From the NCBI RefSeq assembly GCF_000150705.2, contig NW_015440969.1, forward strand, positions 249,500 to 313,499: a stretch of 64,000 bases of DNA, written 5' to 3'. The translations under genes and the position numbers were made by a program. A model generated the notes under the pieces. That model was not told the origin of the DNA. It made no database searches and saw only the letters and a list, made by a program, of their open reading frames with translations. This document shows, piece by piece, positions 11,301 to 24,556 of the stretch. Source of the stretch: Paracoccidioides lutzii Pb01 (taxonomy: Eukaryota; Ascomycota; Eurotiomycetes; Onygenales; Ajellomycetaceae). Within the stretch, counting starts at the first letter, position 1. The number at the start of each line of letters is the position of its first letter.

Positions 11301-13538
11301 CGCAGGTTGCTGGTAGCTTTTGGTTGGAAAGATGGTCGGAGGCAAACAAAAAGGCGGCGAGGAATGCGCAGGTGGGGAAATATATTGGCATTTATTTCGC
11401 ATTTGGGCTTGGATCTTCGGCGCTGGTTGTTCTGCAAACTTTGATTCTTTGGATATTTTGCTCTATTGAGGTATAATTTTCATGCTGGAGAATTTTTACG
11501 TTTTTTGCTCTATACATGACATCATTTTGCTAACCTTTTTTAGGCATCCCGAAAATTGCATGAGAGAATGGCGTATGCGATATTCAGGTCTCCTATGAGC
11601 TTTTTTGAAACTACCCCTTCTGGCCGGATTCTGAATCGTTTCTCAAGGTTCGTCTTTCCACTTCTCCTAGGAGCAATAGCATTGTTCGTTGCTAATCCAA
11701 CTTAACTAGTGATATTTATCGAGTTGATGAAGTTTTATCCCGCACATTTAATATGGTAATAATTCCCTCTTTGCATTTATCATTGGAGATTTAATGCTAA
11801 TCCACACCAAAGCTATTCGTCAATGTTGCTAGAGCAGCATATACCATGGTTGTCATCGCCGTTTCAACTCCCCTCTTCCTTATTATGATCATACCCCTTG
11901 GATTGGTGTATTTTAGCTACCAGAGGTATTACTTAAGTACTTCGCGCGAACTTAAAAGATTAGACAGCGTCAGCAAAAGTCCTATCTACGCTCATTTCCA
12001 GGAAACTCTCGGCGGTATTTCGACCATTCGGGCATTTAGGCAACAAGACAAATTTTCAAAGGAGAATGAATATCGGATGGATGCAAATATTCGAGCGTAC
12101 TTCCCCTCCATCAGCGCCAACAGGTGGCTTGCTGTACGACTGGAGTTCATTGGCTCTGTGATTATTCTAGCAGCAGCTATGTTCCCAATTCTGTCAGTGG
12201 CTACTGGATCCAAATTATCTGCTGGCATGGTCGGTCTATCAATGTCATACGCGCTCCAAATTACGCAGTCTCTCAACTGGATTGTTCGGCAGACAGTCGA
12301 AGTGGAAACTAACATTGTCTCCGTCGAGAGAGTGTTGGAGTATGCAAACCTTCCCAACGAGGCTCCAGATGTCATTTTCAAAAAGCGACCCCAGATTGGC
12401 TGGCCCTCTCAGGGAGGCGTGCAATTCAAGAATTACAGCACCCGGTACCGTGAAGGTCTGGACCTTGTGCTTCAAGATATTAACCTTGACATTAAACCTC
12501 ACGAAAAGATTGGTGTTGTTGGCCGAACAGGTGCAGGCAAAAGCTCGCTGACATTGGCTCTGTTCCGCATCATTGAAGCAACAGCAGGAAACATTAGGTG
12601 AGAGTTCTCGTAGCGATCTTCTGAATGGTCGGGACTTTGTATGCTGATATCTTTGTTCTAGCATCGACGGGTTGGACATCAGTACTATTGGCCTATTGGA
12701 TTTGCGGGGTCGCCTGGCAATCATACCACAAGACGCGGTTTTGTTTGAAGGAACTGTTCGAGACAACCTCGACCCACGCCACGTCCATGATGACACCGAG
12801 CTATGGAGTGTGCTTGGTAAGCCTCCTCTCCAATCTTGGATAGTTGCCTGCTGACTGTCGATCAGGACACGCACGACTAAAGGACCACATCTCAAGTTTG
12901 CCTGGTCAACTTGACGCACAGATCCACGAAGGAGGTCAGTCGGACAATCATCCTGACCAATCAACTGTTATGTTGTGGGTTTAATCTTTGAGGCTAACGA
13001 CCATATGTGCCTAATAGGGTCGAATCTAAGCCAAGGCCAACGACAGCTTATTTCATTAGCTCGAGCCTTGTTAACGCCAAGCAACATTCTCGTTCTTGAT
13101 GAAGCCACTGTAAGCCATTGTTCTTCTGTCCGACAAAACGGCTAGAGAGCAACCACCAGTAATGGCCTTGAAAATTTAAACTTTTTTTGTCAATTTTCCT
13201 CTTTGGTCATCCCTGCGGTTCTGATTGTTCACTGACTTCTATCATTGCAGGCCGCTGTCGATGTGGAAACGGATGCACTGCTGCAGCAGATGCTTCGAAG
13301 TAGCATTTTCCGCGATCGAACCATCATCACAATCGCCCACCGCATCAACACCATCCTGGATAGCGATCGGATCGTCGTTCTGGACCATGGATCTGTTGTT
13401 GAGTTCGATACTCCGGACGCACTAATTCGGCGGGGCGGACAGTTCTACCATCTTGTTAAAGAGGCTGGGCTTCTTGAGGCTAATGTCCCAATCACCAATG
13501 ATACCACCAGCACCACCAAGACGATACCAAGTCCATGA
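8309..13538 (+). CDS. ABCC (MRP-type) full transporter, Ycf1/Bpt1-like, predicted vacuolar
   Basis: Ycf1-type pumps move glutathione conjugates and metal thiolates into the vacuole. Nine exons join in frame: 8309-8599, 8654-11470, 11544-11647, 11710-11755, 11813-12597, 12662-12816, 12866-12934, 13018-13109 and 13251-13538; 1,548 residues, close to yeast Ycf1 (1,515). There is an N-terminal TMD0. NBD1 has Walker A GRVGAGKSS near residue 660, signature LSGGQKARL near 750, and YILDDVLSAVD with D in place of the catalytic E, as is normal for ABCC NBD1. NBD2 has GRTGAGKSS near 1,320, LSQGQRQ and ILVLDEAT. The linker contains RRMSTSSLRRAST at about 908-920: two PKA-type sites where Ycf1 is also phosphorylated. 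Bpt1 and Ycf1 cannot be told apart by eye. Confidence 0.93.
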
Positions 13539-13560
13539 ACAGGAAGAGATTTACGGAGTA

Positions 13561-13595
<35 letters not shown>

Positions 13596-16500
13596 CCATG
13601 CGTTATGGATCCTATAAATTTCCTTCCCTCTGCCACCCCAGGTAGTACAGCGATAGAAGCTGCGAGAGAAAAAAGAAACCGTGTACATGTATTTACCACC
13701 AAGCTAAAATAAACCGTTTCTTTCTACATGCTTCATGCCTCGCCATTTTGAACGTGAAATATCGTCCGATTTTCATTTTCCTTAACTTCTTTTTTTCTTT
13801 TCTTTTTCTAATATATATTGTTTACTTGGCTGTTTTCTTATATTCAAGTTTCTCTTAGTACGCCGCGGAAATCGGACCGACCAAGCTGTCGGGATGCTAG
13901 CCTCAACCAAAAGCCGTGAATAGAAAACCCCAAAAAAAATAAAAATAAATAAAAAATAAATAAAACGCCAAGGTCTTCAAAGGGGTCAAAGCGGCCTAAG
14001 ACAAATGGTTTACCGGGGAGTATCAAGTTTATTCCGTTGTGTATGCAGCAGGGTTGGAGTGGATGACATGGGGCGTGCGACGATAAATCATCGAGAGGCT
14101 TTCCGCCACTGAAAAGAAGAGCAGGGTGCTCCGTTAGAGATAAATTGTTTCGCGCACCCCCTTTGATTTGCCCCACTTGATTTCGCGGCTTTACCCTCCC
14201 TCCCGGCCTCCCAGGATGCTTCTGGGCTTTTCGATCTTGCTCCCTCCCAGCACGGACTCCGTGCTCTGGTGCTGAAACGAAATGTAATTCGCTTTGCTTA
14301 GAGCTGGAACATCCACCCTTGATCCCGTCCGTGTCTCGGAATCTTTCTCCTGCAGCTAAAGGCCAATTCTCCACATGATGAAGATAACACCGGTTTGGAA
14401 CGGGTTTCACTTCGATCACGCTAACTAGCCCTTAGTTCCCGGCGACCTTTTTATTATCAGATTGTCGCAGTTTTTGCCCGGAGCCGTTAGCGTCCAAATT
14501 CTGTGTCCGGGACGTTTTCAGTCGCTTGGAATCTGTTGAACGAGAAAATCAAGGCCCTTGAAATTTAACCATGCTGTTTTTGAAACCATTATCATGACTT
14601 TCCTTGAACCGTAGATTATTTATGCCGTCACAGCTAGCTACCCCACGCTACGTTATGTCCAGTTTGACACAGTAAGCCGGATCACACCCAATATCCATAA
14701 CCCTGATTCCCAATAAATGGCATATATCCTAGGGCATGACTACTCCGTATTTGGACCTTCTAACCGCAATAATCGTGATATATGCATACCCCAGCTAGGA
14801 GGTTTACACAAAAGTTGTGCCCCAGAGAAAGCCTGCAGCATGCAGCAACCGGTGCTAAATAGGGCTACCACATAAATCCCGATACCCTAATCGAATGCCA
14901 AACCTTGGAAGGCGCAGGTATTGATTGAAAAAAATCTTGAGAGGAAACAGTGTCTGAAGCTGTGGTGGTGGGACAGGCAGGCCAAAGAATTGCATGGTCC
15001 ACTAAAAGGGCCGTATCGTAGTTTAATCGATCCGCACGGTCACTGCAGTAAAATGTTCCCGAGGAAGACCGAGAATTAACATCCCGGACCCCTGGGCGCA
15101 GGGCCATATCCTTAAAACACCTTCTGTAAGCTGGTCCGCATTAGGATATTTTTTTTTCGAACCCTTGTTCCATTCCAAGAACCAACAGGATGGACAAGAC
15201 AGGGTGGTCCCACCTGAACGTTTGGAGATCGAGGTTAACTAGCTTAGTTCAGTTGATTTATTTTGGAAAATATCTTCTTACTTCATCCGGCTGTGAGACG
15301 AGAATCAGGCGCTGTCCAGCGTAGGGATTCTACGGTTGTGAGATGTGGCGTGTATGCACTCTACCCCCTTATGCACTCCGTGTTTGGTTGCGCCCGGTTT
15401 GACTGGACATGGTGTTTCCTTTTCACTAGTAACAGGGTAATGAGTTGTGAAACCTGAAGGAGCTGGGTTTGTATGGGCTGCGAAAAGCGCTTGATCACGA
15501 TGGGGTCTAGGAGAACGTTTGGTTTTGGCCCCGTTCCACGATTGAGAGGAAGGTAAAGGAAGAGAGAAAGGGGAAAGCGACAGATGGAGAGGGTCGCGAC
15601 ATGTTTGAATAGTGCATTTGGCTCATCAATTATACTCAAAAGTTAACGTGTGAGTATCTTGGTAAAGGCTGTGTTGTCGGGCGCTTAAGTGGCGTGTTCC
15701 TGGCTGTCTTGTGAAATTTTTCACATGAAACGAGAGGTCTCCTGTGGTGCAGGGTGACGGATATTTTGAAGCAATGTACTGCATCCATTCTCCATATTCG
15801 TAAATTGTTCCTTTCAAGTTGTTTTGAGTAACGCGGGTTGATGGGCATGTGGTTGTTTTATGCTCCTCTGATATTTCTACGGCGGTTATTTCGGCGAAGT
15901 GACAATTTGCCTTTAGGAGTGTCGCATTTGAAGACTGCACTATTTCTGTGGAGGCATTATCTTCAGCGTTCGTTTGACATGTTCGTATCGTCTCTCGAAG
16001 CCATCATGCGGCAAGCTTTGGGCCGATGAAGGTCAGAGTTTGGCATCTGTTATTAAACCTGTCAAAGGCTGCCATAAGTAACGTTATGGTTTGGTCGTTA
16101 ACTAGGGGTCGCATCCCGTTGACTTCGCATCTTCAAGCAAGTCTCATCTTCAAGCAAGTCCAACAAGCCAGCTTTTGAATTGCGTCCAATGCTCTACATT
16201 CATCTCTCCTATTTGTTCGACAACTCTCGTTTATGGGATCCGGCGGAGACAAAGAAGTGCCGCTTGACTTTGTCCGCAAGTAATATTATAATCATGACAT
16301 CCCTATGCGTTAGTGGGTAACTTGACGTCCCATATCTACACTATTAAGTGACGATAAACAATACACCTCTATTCGTTCGCTTCCTATCAATGAGTCGCAG
16401 GCCCTCGGTTTGACCTGCCGCGGCTAGACAAGATGCTGCCCGGACCAGACCTAACGAGCGGGAGGGCGCGTGGGAGACGGGAGGCCGACCATGGGCTTTT

Positions 16501-19500
16501 CTGTGGCATGAAATAACGCATTGGAGCAACTTAATGTTCCCTCTGTTAGCTGTCGCGCTCGCGGAAGGCTGCTCCCGCTTATCATCGGTCCAGAACACCT
16601 TTTAACGTTTGACAGTTGGTCCGCCGGTCCGCCACACATTAACTTGATGAGATCTCCACTGGACGATTGATCCTCTGGGGCTTCGATGTTAGTGGAACTG
16701 GTTCCTGCAATAGACGTGTTTTTCCGGCAGCAAACCAAGAAATATGCTGGGGAGGGATTCTGTGCTGCCAAGTTTGTCGAGGGCTATGACCTCCCAGCCC
16801 AGTTTGAATGTTACGGCTCGCTTCGACAAGCTATTCGTAGAATAAATAACATCCTGCAGGTTCATGCAGGTTCATGTCAGTCATTAACATTCATTTCAAC
16901 TCAAACTCTAAGAGGAAAAGCTTGAGGCGCGGCCAACTCCGATGTTTAAACAGGATAAAGCGAGACATTATTGTGAAAGCTGTTTGCAGAATGCCTCTTC
17001 TTTAGCAACAATGGTCGCAGAATTGCTTTTCAACATCGGCTGGGGTGGCGAATATTTATGAGATTGTTTGACTGGAACAGTGATGGCTCTAGCTGTTAAA
17101 AATGTTGACGGTCAGGACTCAGGAGCTATTAGTCTGTCAACTGTCAACGCCACTTGCGCCGGACGCAAGGTATTGTCTTGCCACCTTTGGATTCCCGGTA
17201 TTCTTTAACGGAGAGAGAGGAGAGTTAAGTGGGAGTGCGTTTTAAAGGCGAGAGCTTATCTTAACTGAAATAGACCATCGAGATGAATTTGCTCGATTCA
17301 ACTGGAACAATTTTGCAACAGACATCCGCTGTGGAAGCTACTCAAACTGATGGCGAATCATGATGGGCTCTGGGTTGGTATTCTCTAAAATCCTAGCTGT
17401 AGGTTTGGTGGAAGACGAGGTTCTGGTCATGCAGGCACTATTACATCTCTCACCTGAGTTGCGGAATGCCCCGCACAATCTCGGCAAGGAGATGGTAAAC
17501 CTGGTTGTCTGGGGACATCACGTCGTATTAAGCAAGAATCATCCTGTCCGTGTGCTTGGATGAAATATCTCGATGGAGATAAATTTTGCTCCACCTTTAC
17601 CATCGCCATTTCATAAGCTCGGAGATTCAGCCCGTATAAGGTTTTGAAAATAGTCTCATTGCCAATCCAATCAGCATAAAGGATGAACCGCATCAATTGT
17701 GGCAGAAATACAGAGCCACGCAGGTTGAAGAAATTTTCCCATGCCGACCGAAGCTCGATAAAGAGAAGCTTCCAGAAGTCCTGAATTATTACCCATGCAT
17801 GGACTCATGCCTGGGCCGATCATCAAACCAAGTTTTTAGATCTTTGAATTCCATGCTGCTAGATCACAGTCTCTCCGTTCTCCTGGAATAGACAGCCTGC
17901 AGCACCAGCCAAGGTGCGAGGTAGCTTTTCGAGCGACAAGGCCAAACACATGATTATTATTCACAGGTCGGGAATGCCGCTGCGAGATGGAAACAAACCC
18001 CTTGAGCATATTCCTTTCAGTTCCCATCGCGTTGATATTAAAAACTTTTCAATGCTCTCTAAGCATCCAATAATTGAATGTCACTCTCTTCCAACGTACA
18101 TGCAACACGCATATTGTTTTTTCCCTTCAGCTTGCCTTCTGCTGTGAAAATCCCGTTCGAGGCACAAAGCCTCAAAAGGCATTGCCATTCCGCGCATTCC
18201 GTTTCCGTAAAAAGAGACCTGAGTTAGCCGATTATTACTCCAGAGACTAATCAAGATTTATCTTCCAGTTTCCACATTTTGATGCAATGGGAGCGAATTA
18301 GTATGCACATTCTCCTCCACTGACCTCCAATGTTTAGAAATTTTCCAGCCGAAATGAAGTGGGCTCAAGTCAGTAGACCTTTTAGTTTTAGTGAATAGTT
18401 ATCGCACGGTTGATTAGGTAAGAAAACACTTTAATTCGCATAATCGCATATATCATTTATGAGGACGTCAAGTATAGAAGATCCGTGAGACTCAGAATTG
18501 AACCGTTAGATCTCGTTTGGCCCTTTTGGCCCATTTTTTTTTCTCTAAAGGAGACATGATATTGGAAAGGAACTAGAGAACCTACTTTCCAAGATCTTGA
18601 AAGGTCCAATCCACAAAATCTTTGCATGACAGGTAACGAGGTGTCATTCAGCGTAATTTTGCGATGCTGGCCTCTCTGCACTCCATTATTGAGCACCAAA
18701 TGAACGACTTCTTCAACCCCTCACAACGCGGGATGTGTCTCGGTGGTGGGAGGCAAGCGAGATTACAATCCGATCAGGGTTATAAAGGTAATCTGTTTTG
18801 CAAGTTCTCAACTCGCCGGAGAATCAATGCAGGGAGTGGAGGATCTCTCCTGCAATCTTCGTATGCAGGAAGAGCGGACAATATAGAGTTGCAGGGGCCT
18901 CAGTAATGAAGGAGAGCCGGGGGCTGTCAGAGAAGCTCCCTCCCGCATTTCCGGACCATGATCTTCAGACAGCCTTCATTTCTCGGGTTTGCCTATATTT
19001 TCCCCTCTCACGATCAATAGAAGACCATCTCGGATTGTCTGAAACAATCCGCGGACGGTCACGCTGCCAGGATGCCGGCTGATCGCGCGGAGTGGCTTGA
19101 ATAACTCATTCCTTAGTATACATAGCAGCAGCAGGGGACGGATGGGAGCAAAGTAGTAATCCAATTATCCCAGAGGGTTGATGTGAAGTAAAAATTGACG
19201 CTGCTGAAGTTTGGATGCGGTTTGGATAGAGTGGAGAGGGAGTGTGTGGGAGTGAATTGGACCTCCTTAAGTTTGTCAAACGTGCAGGCTCCAACAACCT
19301 CCATCTACAAACAGCCGTGATTATTCTTCGTGACAACAACAGGGACAGCAGGGACAGCAGGGACAGCAGGGACCAGAAGGTGGGCAACTCCGGGTTTCTG
19401 TCATGTCCAGGATGCCAAAGAAGTATCTTGGCCAGACAACGTGCAGGAAGTCTGTTTCACTATGCTGCTTCGGATGCCAGCTTGCCATCTCACACTTTCT

Positions 19501-21848
19501 TTGTGCATTCATGTTACGTTCAGCGGCAGTGTATGTGCTAAATCGATGATATCCTGACAAGGAGGGAAATCGGGCCAACCCAGCTAATCATGCAATAATA
19601 CAGGTGCCTTGGCATCGACAGAATCAGGGGTAGGCTCCCAAAATGTGCCATCTCCGATTCATCATTGACCCGGATTGTCGGGATGGCTCTCGTGTGGGTC
19701 CCCGTAAGGACAAGGGGCTTCAGATATAGGAAGGGAAGCCCTCTAGCTTGAGCAGGCTTTTCCCCCACGTAAGAACTAACAATCATGGTCGGAACAAGCC
19801 TAGAGGCCACCCGCTCTGGGTGAAGCACCCCGTGGGCAAATGCTGTGTCTAATCCTGATACAGACTTTTTGAGACAGACCTCATAACTACTTTTCTCGGG
19901 GGACAATCAATAAGATCGCTCGTCACTACTATATGAGATGGCGGCGCACACGAGAGGGTTGGAGTTTCTGGGATGGATCAACGAACGGACAGGCATATCA
20001 TATTATCTTGTGGACCTTCCAGACGTGCGGTAACCTTCCCTAAGAATATATGCATACTCCATTGGCTCCCCCATGTTACGAGCGTGAGCCACGTTTTTAT
20101 TTCAACGGACAACAAAACTTTTATGTGCTGAAGAGGCTGAGGTTGTCAAACTTCCCCTGTTATGTATGCCAAGGGATAGCGGGTGGTTAAGTTGGCGCCA
20201 CATGCGGAATATGCCCATTCAACAAAGCGCCCGGCCCCACAACCCAAGTTCCCGCGATCTAACCTTGCAGATTATGGATGTGCCAATAATGTGTCAACGT
20301 TATTAGAGATGCTGCCCCAGAGTAAGAGGCTGCGTTCGAGAGCCTTGGCCACAGCACTGCAGAGGAGAAACAAGCAGCAGCGGGCCAACGGCCTCGTAAT
20401 CCTGGGGCGGACACGGGGGTGGGAGAAGGATCTAGATTTTCGTTGCCCTTGAGCATTTTGATCTAGCTCTCGATAGCTTCTGCGTGATGTTGTTCTGTCG
20501 AAGATCTCGTGTGTTTGGCAACCAACAGAGAATGAAGTCTGTGAATAATCTTTTGCATTATCGAACAGGGATTTCAGGATCCTTGTTCTAACGAGCTCTC
20601 AAACTATTTGGGAAATTTTCTAAGTTCTTCAAATGGGTGCTCCGTGATTGAAGACCAGAACCTCCAAAATCCTCGGGATAAACATCTCTTCCAAGAAGAC
20701 GATGGAAGCCGTCCGGAAACATATAAATGGAAATGATACCCGACGACAGTGCGTCATCAACTTCATAATAGTCAAAAAGAGGAGCCCTAAGCCACAGTTC
20801 AGGGGACTGCAGTCCACAATCTTGGGTTCCCAAGACAGTGCTTCCGATTCCTCATCGAGGGCAGGGATCTTATTCTTTCCGCTTTCTTTTACCCTGTCTT
20901 CAAGGGGACTCCTCCGTATTATCATGAATAATAATATTACTATTGACAGTGACGATCAGTCCTCAAGCTACCGCACGGGCCCTATCGCATTGTGGTCCAT
21001 CTCCGTCTCTTGGTGACTTCTCGCGAATCATGGTTGTTACCAAAATAGTCTGATCATCCCATTGCCTGTCGCCGTTGGTTTGATTCCACCTCGAGAAAAT
21101 AACAAGCCACTGGAGGCTTGGCTGTACACTTCTCGGATTCACCCTGCAGGTGGAGGGGGTAGTCGACCCGGGGGGATGAAGCAGCCTACCGTGCATCCAG
21201 CTCATCCACTTGCCCACTTCAATAGCTGCTCCCAGGACACCATTGCTGGTTTTGAACAACAGCCACTACCTTGCTGATCATCAAGTTCCTGCCCTCCTTT
21301 AATATTCTGCCAGTGAACAAAATGAAACATGCATTGGACATATTATTTATCTGTTCATCCCATCCCCAACCTCCCGTGTTCTGGTTTTCTTTATTCATTT
21401 TGAAGACAACCGCGAGAAAAGCGTTAGGTGGTTGCCTAGCAACTTTATCTGCATCTACCATTACGTCTTTCTTTTGACAGACAACAGAGACGCATTTACA
21501 TCGCCATACCGATATTTCTGAAAAGGTGATCTTGTCACAGCCTTTCATTTAGTGACCTGGTTTCGTCGTTTCATATTTTATTGGGAGCTCTTGTCGATTA
21601 TTCATACCTTATTTTGTCATATCTGTTATCTTCAAAGCTACTTTATATCCTGTGTCGTCTCCCAACAATCCTTAAAACCCGAATCCTAATTAGACCTTAT
21701 CAAAACATTGCGCCACTATTCAGGATCAGATACCCGCCTGGGGCTTGACGGCGTACATTGAGAAATTGTTTGGTCGCTATTCTATCTATATGTGCTGCAG
21801 GTTTAAAGACAATTCCATTATAAATTTGGCTTCCGACATCTCAGTATC
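13539..21848. other. 8.3-kb gene desert
   Basis: No gene is recognisable on either strand. The longest ORF (minus, 13844-14419, 191 codons) has no domain and no protein-like composition. Base composition looks like the rest of the window, not like the AT island. Features seen: a 33-T run (13563-13595) 25 nt after the transporter stop; a short tandem repeat of GGACAGCAG near 19339-19372; and a small tandem TGCAGGTTCA near 16855-16875. It may contain an extended promoter or non-coding transcripts for the gene at 21849. Confidence 0.5.
13563..13595 (+). repeat. 33-nt T homopolymer
   Basis: Uninterrupted run of 33 T, starting 25 nt after the stop codon of the ABC transporter, so probably within its 3' UTR. 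Confidence 0.9.
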
Positions 21849-23753
21849 ATGGCGGTCAAACTTGTGGCTAGCAGCCCTCCGGGATCCCCATCCGAGCCTC
21901 ACAATTACTGTCGCCAATCGACCGGAGGAGATCAATCTCGGGAATCATCACCCGTATGTTGTGATAACATGTTACTCTTCATGATGATGCGAAACAACTA
22001 ACAGAATAAAGGATAATCTCATGATTGAATCCCGCTGTGCACTTAATATTCCATACCAGCAATACGCTTTAGCATATCTCGATCCGTCCGGGAATGTTCA
22101 GTATGAACTCTCTCCATCCATACAAAAGTATCGGGGCGAATTATTTTGTCCCGAGTTTGAAGATCGATTTTTACGACATACAAATCAATCATCGTTGGCT
22201 GGTGCGTATCCCCAATAAGGTTTGAATCGAACGATGTCTTAGTATAATACAGGCCCAAATTCTATATATCACTCGAAATCAAAGAGGGCTCAATATCTAT
22301 CTCCCCTGAGTCCCATGCCTCCGCAAAAACGCCAACGACTGGAGGATGCAATAAATGGAGTGTCTGTCGGCAATGATGACAAGAAATCCGAAAACCAGCG
22401 TGCACAAGGCATTTGGATGTCAGTCGGAAATGAGAAAGAGATGCTGGCCTTTTATTCAGAATTCTTCAAAGCCTTCCAGCAGATCAATTGTCGCCAAATT
22501 GCAAAAGCATATATCAAGTTCATTGAGCCTCGAAAACAGGCAAAGCACCCATACAATGGTGGAAGGGCTGGTCCAGGAGACACAAGGGACCCTGAGAAAA
22601 CTAAGCCAGACTGGTGGCCTCCTGGCGTGATTCATAAAGAGCCAGATCATCTGAAAAAGATTCGTGAGAGCCCCCCCCCCCCCCCCCCCCCCTAGCTCTT
22701 TTTCTGTTATTTTTCTTTTGGAAGCTTATTAGGGATAGCTCGGGGGAACCCCCTTATTTATATATTTCGGAATTTGCGCAAATCTCATGGGATCCCTGCC
22801 CAAAAACTCAAAGGTGCTGGGGCAAAAACACAAAACCAGTGTAGAACGGGTGAAAAGCAGCTATTCTGATGAATATATCGAGTGAGGGAAATAGAAGAGC
22901 ATATGAAAGGGGAGAGATAGGTTAGTCGGGTACACCTCCTCTTAACGCTTATTCGTTTATCCCATCTAATAGTACGCTGCGCATTATATCAGATGCCGAT
23001 CATATAATTTACGTTCCTCAGGAAGGAAAAACGAATCCCGGCACGAGGGAGGGCTCTGAGACAGCGTCTGAATCTGATCAGCAGAGCTACTCTGCAGGCG
23101 CTGACAATTGCCTCCGAGGAACTGCATCAGAGCTTGCGGATGTGAATGAGAATGATGGAAGCTTACAAATCCCGCCTCAGACATTCCCTGAACAGAACAG
23201 GACCGTCCCAATTTTTGCTCACGACAGGAACAGTCTCCTTCCATTATCCATGCCAGTCGCCTTTGAACCGCGAACCCCAAGCGCTTTCTCTCCAATGGGA
23301 ATTAAACCAGACTATGAAGAATTTACACCTATAGACACAACTCCCAGATCAAGTGACGGGATACCAAATGGGTCTAACGTCAGCTATCTTCACGGATTGA
23401 CCCATTCCCCAAACGAAAGCCAATATATGAATCCAAGGAACTTCAGCCCAGAAGCTCAAAACGGAGGAAATTATGGCTCTTGGTCAGCAACATCTTTCCA
23501 ACAACCTATATTTAGCCCAGTTGATTATGGAAACGGGGGTGCTGGGATGATACCTCAGCACTATATGCCTCAGTCAATTCCAATGATTTTGCCTTCGCAT
23601 GGACCTTTACCTCTTCGAGAAGTCCACGGAGCAGCTACATATCCTCTGATCGATGGCATACCTGTATTTTCTTCCTCCATTTCGACAGGATCCTTTAGAC
23701 ATCCCCATGTGATGGCTCCGCCGCGTCATCCCGCTGATGAAGAGGGGGAATAA
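21849..23753 (+). pseudogene. DUF2841-like fungal protein gene with frame lesions in exon 4
   Basis: Five exons inferred: 21849-21953, 22012-22201, 22253-22663, 22733-22920 and 22993-23753. Exons 1-3 join in phase from MAVKLVASSPPGSP through VQYELSPSIQKYRGELF and PNSIYHSKSKRAQY. The conserved domain runs from AFYSEFFKAFQQINCRQIAK and FIEPRKQAKHPYNG to WWPPGVIHKEPDHLKKI, then in exon 4 FRNLRKSHGIPAQKLKGAG. I recall this family as DUF2841; its function is unknown. In exon 4 the frame meets TGA TGA (22867-22872), resumes as IYRVREIEE, and must shift again to read YERGEI before exon 5 (DADHIIYVPQEGK). Exon 4 is 188 nt and needs 189 to keep frame. Exon 5 encodes a 250-residue Pro/Ser/Asn-rich tail ending HPADEEGE. 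An intact product would be about 551 residues. It could be a decaying gene or a sequence error. Confidence 0.65.
22671..22692 (+). repeat. 22-nt C homopolymer inside an intron
   Basis: Run of 22 C beginning 7 nt after the GTGAGA donor of the third intron (22664-22732) of the DUF2841-like gene. It makes up a third of that intron. Confidence 0.85.
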
Positions 23754-24556
23754 ATTAAATAATCTTCTCCCTTAGGTTTGACCACGCGTGTCTCTCCAAT
23801 AGATTGTCATAACATCTATTTTCCTTGGTAACCCTGGCCTATTCTTCCGTTTCCTGGAGCTTTCACTGTTAATCTTTCCCCCCCTTTTTTTCTCTAGGTT
23901 TTGTCTGGGTTTCTCCTTTCTTTTCCTTGTTTATATGTCTCTTTAGCGACTTATCTAGTATCCATCGACAAGCATCGATAGTAACAATTATTAGGCGGCG
24001 ATCTGCTTTAAGTCAACAAAAAAGGTCCCATGAGACTGGGGTTTTATTTTGCAAATTTGACTCGGTTCTCTATTTTTTCTGGTGCGCTCGCTGCATTTCA
24101 ATATCCTTGCCTATTTTCTCATTTTATACATGCATTTTCACTGCACCACCCCCCACCAAAGCTCTCTCGAAGAAAGCCCTGAACTTACCATTTCCTCCAG
24201 AGATACCATCAGCTTTATGTAAATTTCAAGCGAGACGCAAACCAAAAAGTTCAACGCAAGGAAAAGAAAAATTGTTCGTTACCTTCCAAATATCTGCTCG
24301 TTCCCAGTCTATTCGCGCTTGCGCAAATCGTTTCTGACACTCCTTCGGTGGAATTTCGTTTCCATGTGTGAAACTGCGGCCGGCGAGCTCGCTGCAACCC
24401 AAAAAAATTATTCACCAAAAACGCCACAAATTTATCTTTGTTTTTTATATTTTTTATTTTATTTTATTTTATTTTATTTTATTTTTTTTTTTTGGGGGGG
24501 GGGGGGGGGCTTCAGTTCTTCTGAATTCGGAAATTTCGGCCTCCACGCATGTTAGT
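23754..24556. other. 3' flank of the DUF2841-like gene, ending in TTTTA repeats and a T12-G16 tract
   Basis: Ordinary-composition spacer with pyrimidine-rich stretches. It ends in an ATTTT/TTTTA pentanucleotide repeat (about 24452-24481), then 12 T and 16 G (24482-24509), just before the first direct repeat of the AT island. No gene seen. Confidence 0.6.

Noticed and set aside
12245..12964. Minus-strand ORF of 239 codons
   Set aside because: Antisense to the second nucleotide-binding domain of the ABC transporter and crosses its introns.
13844..14419. 191-codon minus-strand ORF in the gene desert
   Set aside because: No domain, no protein-like conservation pattern, and no splice-consistent extension. 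Its C-terminal end is translated from AT-rich simple sequence.
21745..21984. ORF starting MTAYIEKLFGRYSIY before the DUF2841-like gene
   Set aside because: It is a different frame over the same exon; the frame starting at 21849 joins the next exon through the AAAG acceptor and is more protein-like.
22315..22695. ATG at 22315 as the start of the DUF2841-like gene
   Set aside because: The reading frame continues upstream through an acceptor at 22252 and joins two earlier exons in phase, so this Met is internal. The terminal poly-Pro would come from reading into the intronic C run.
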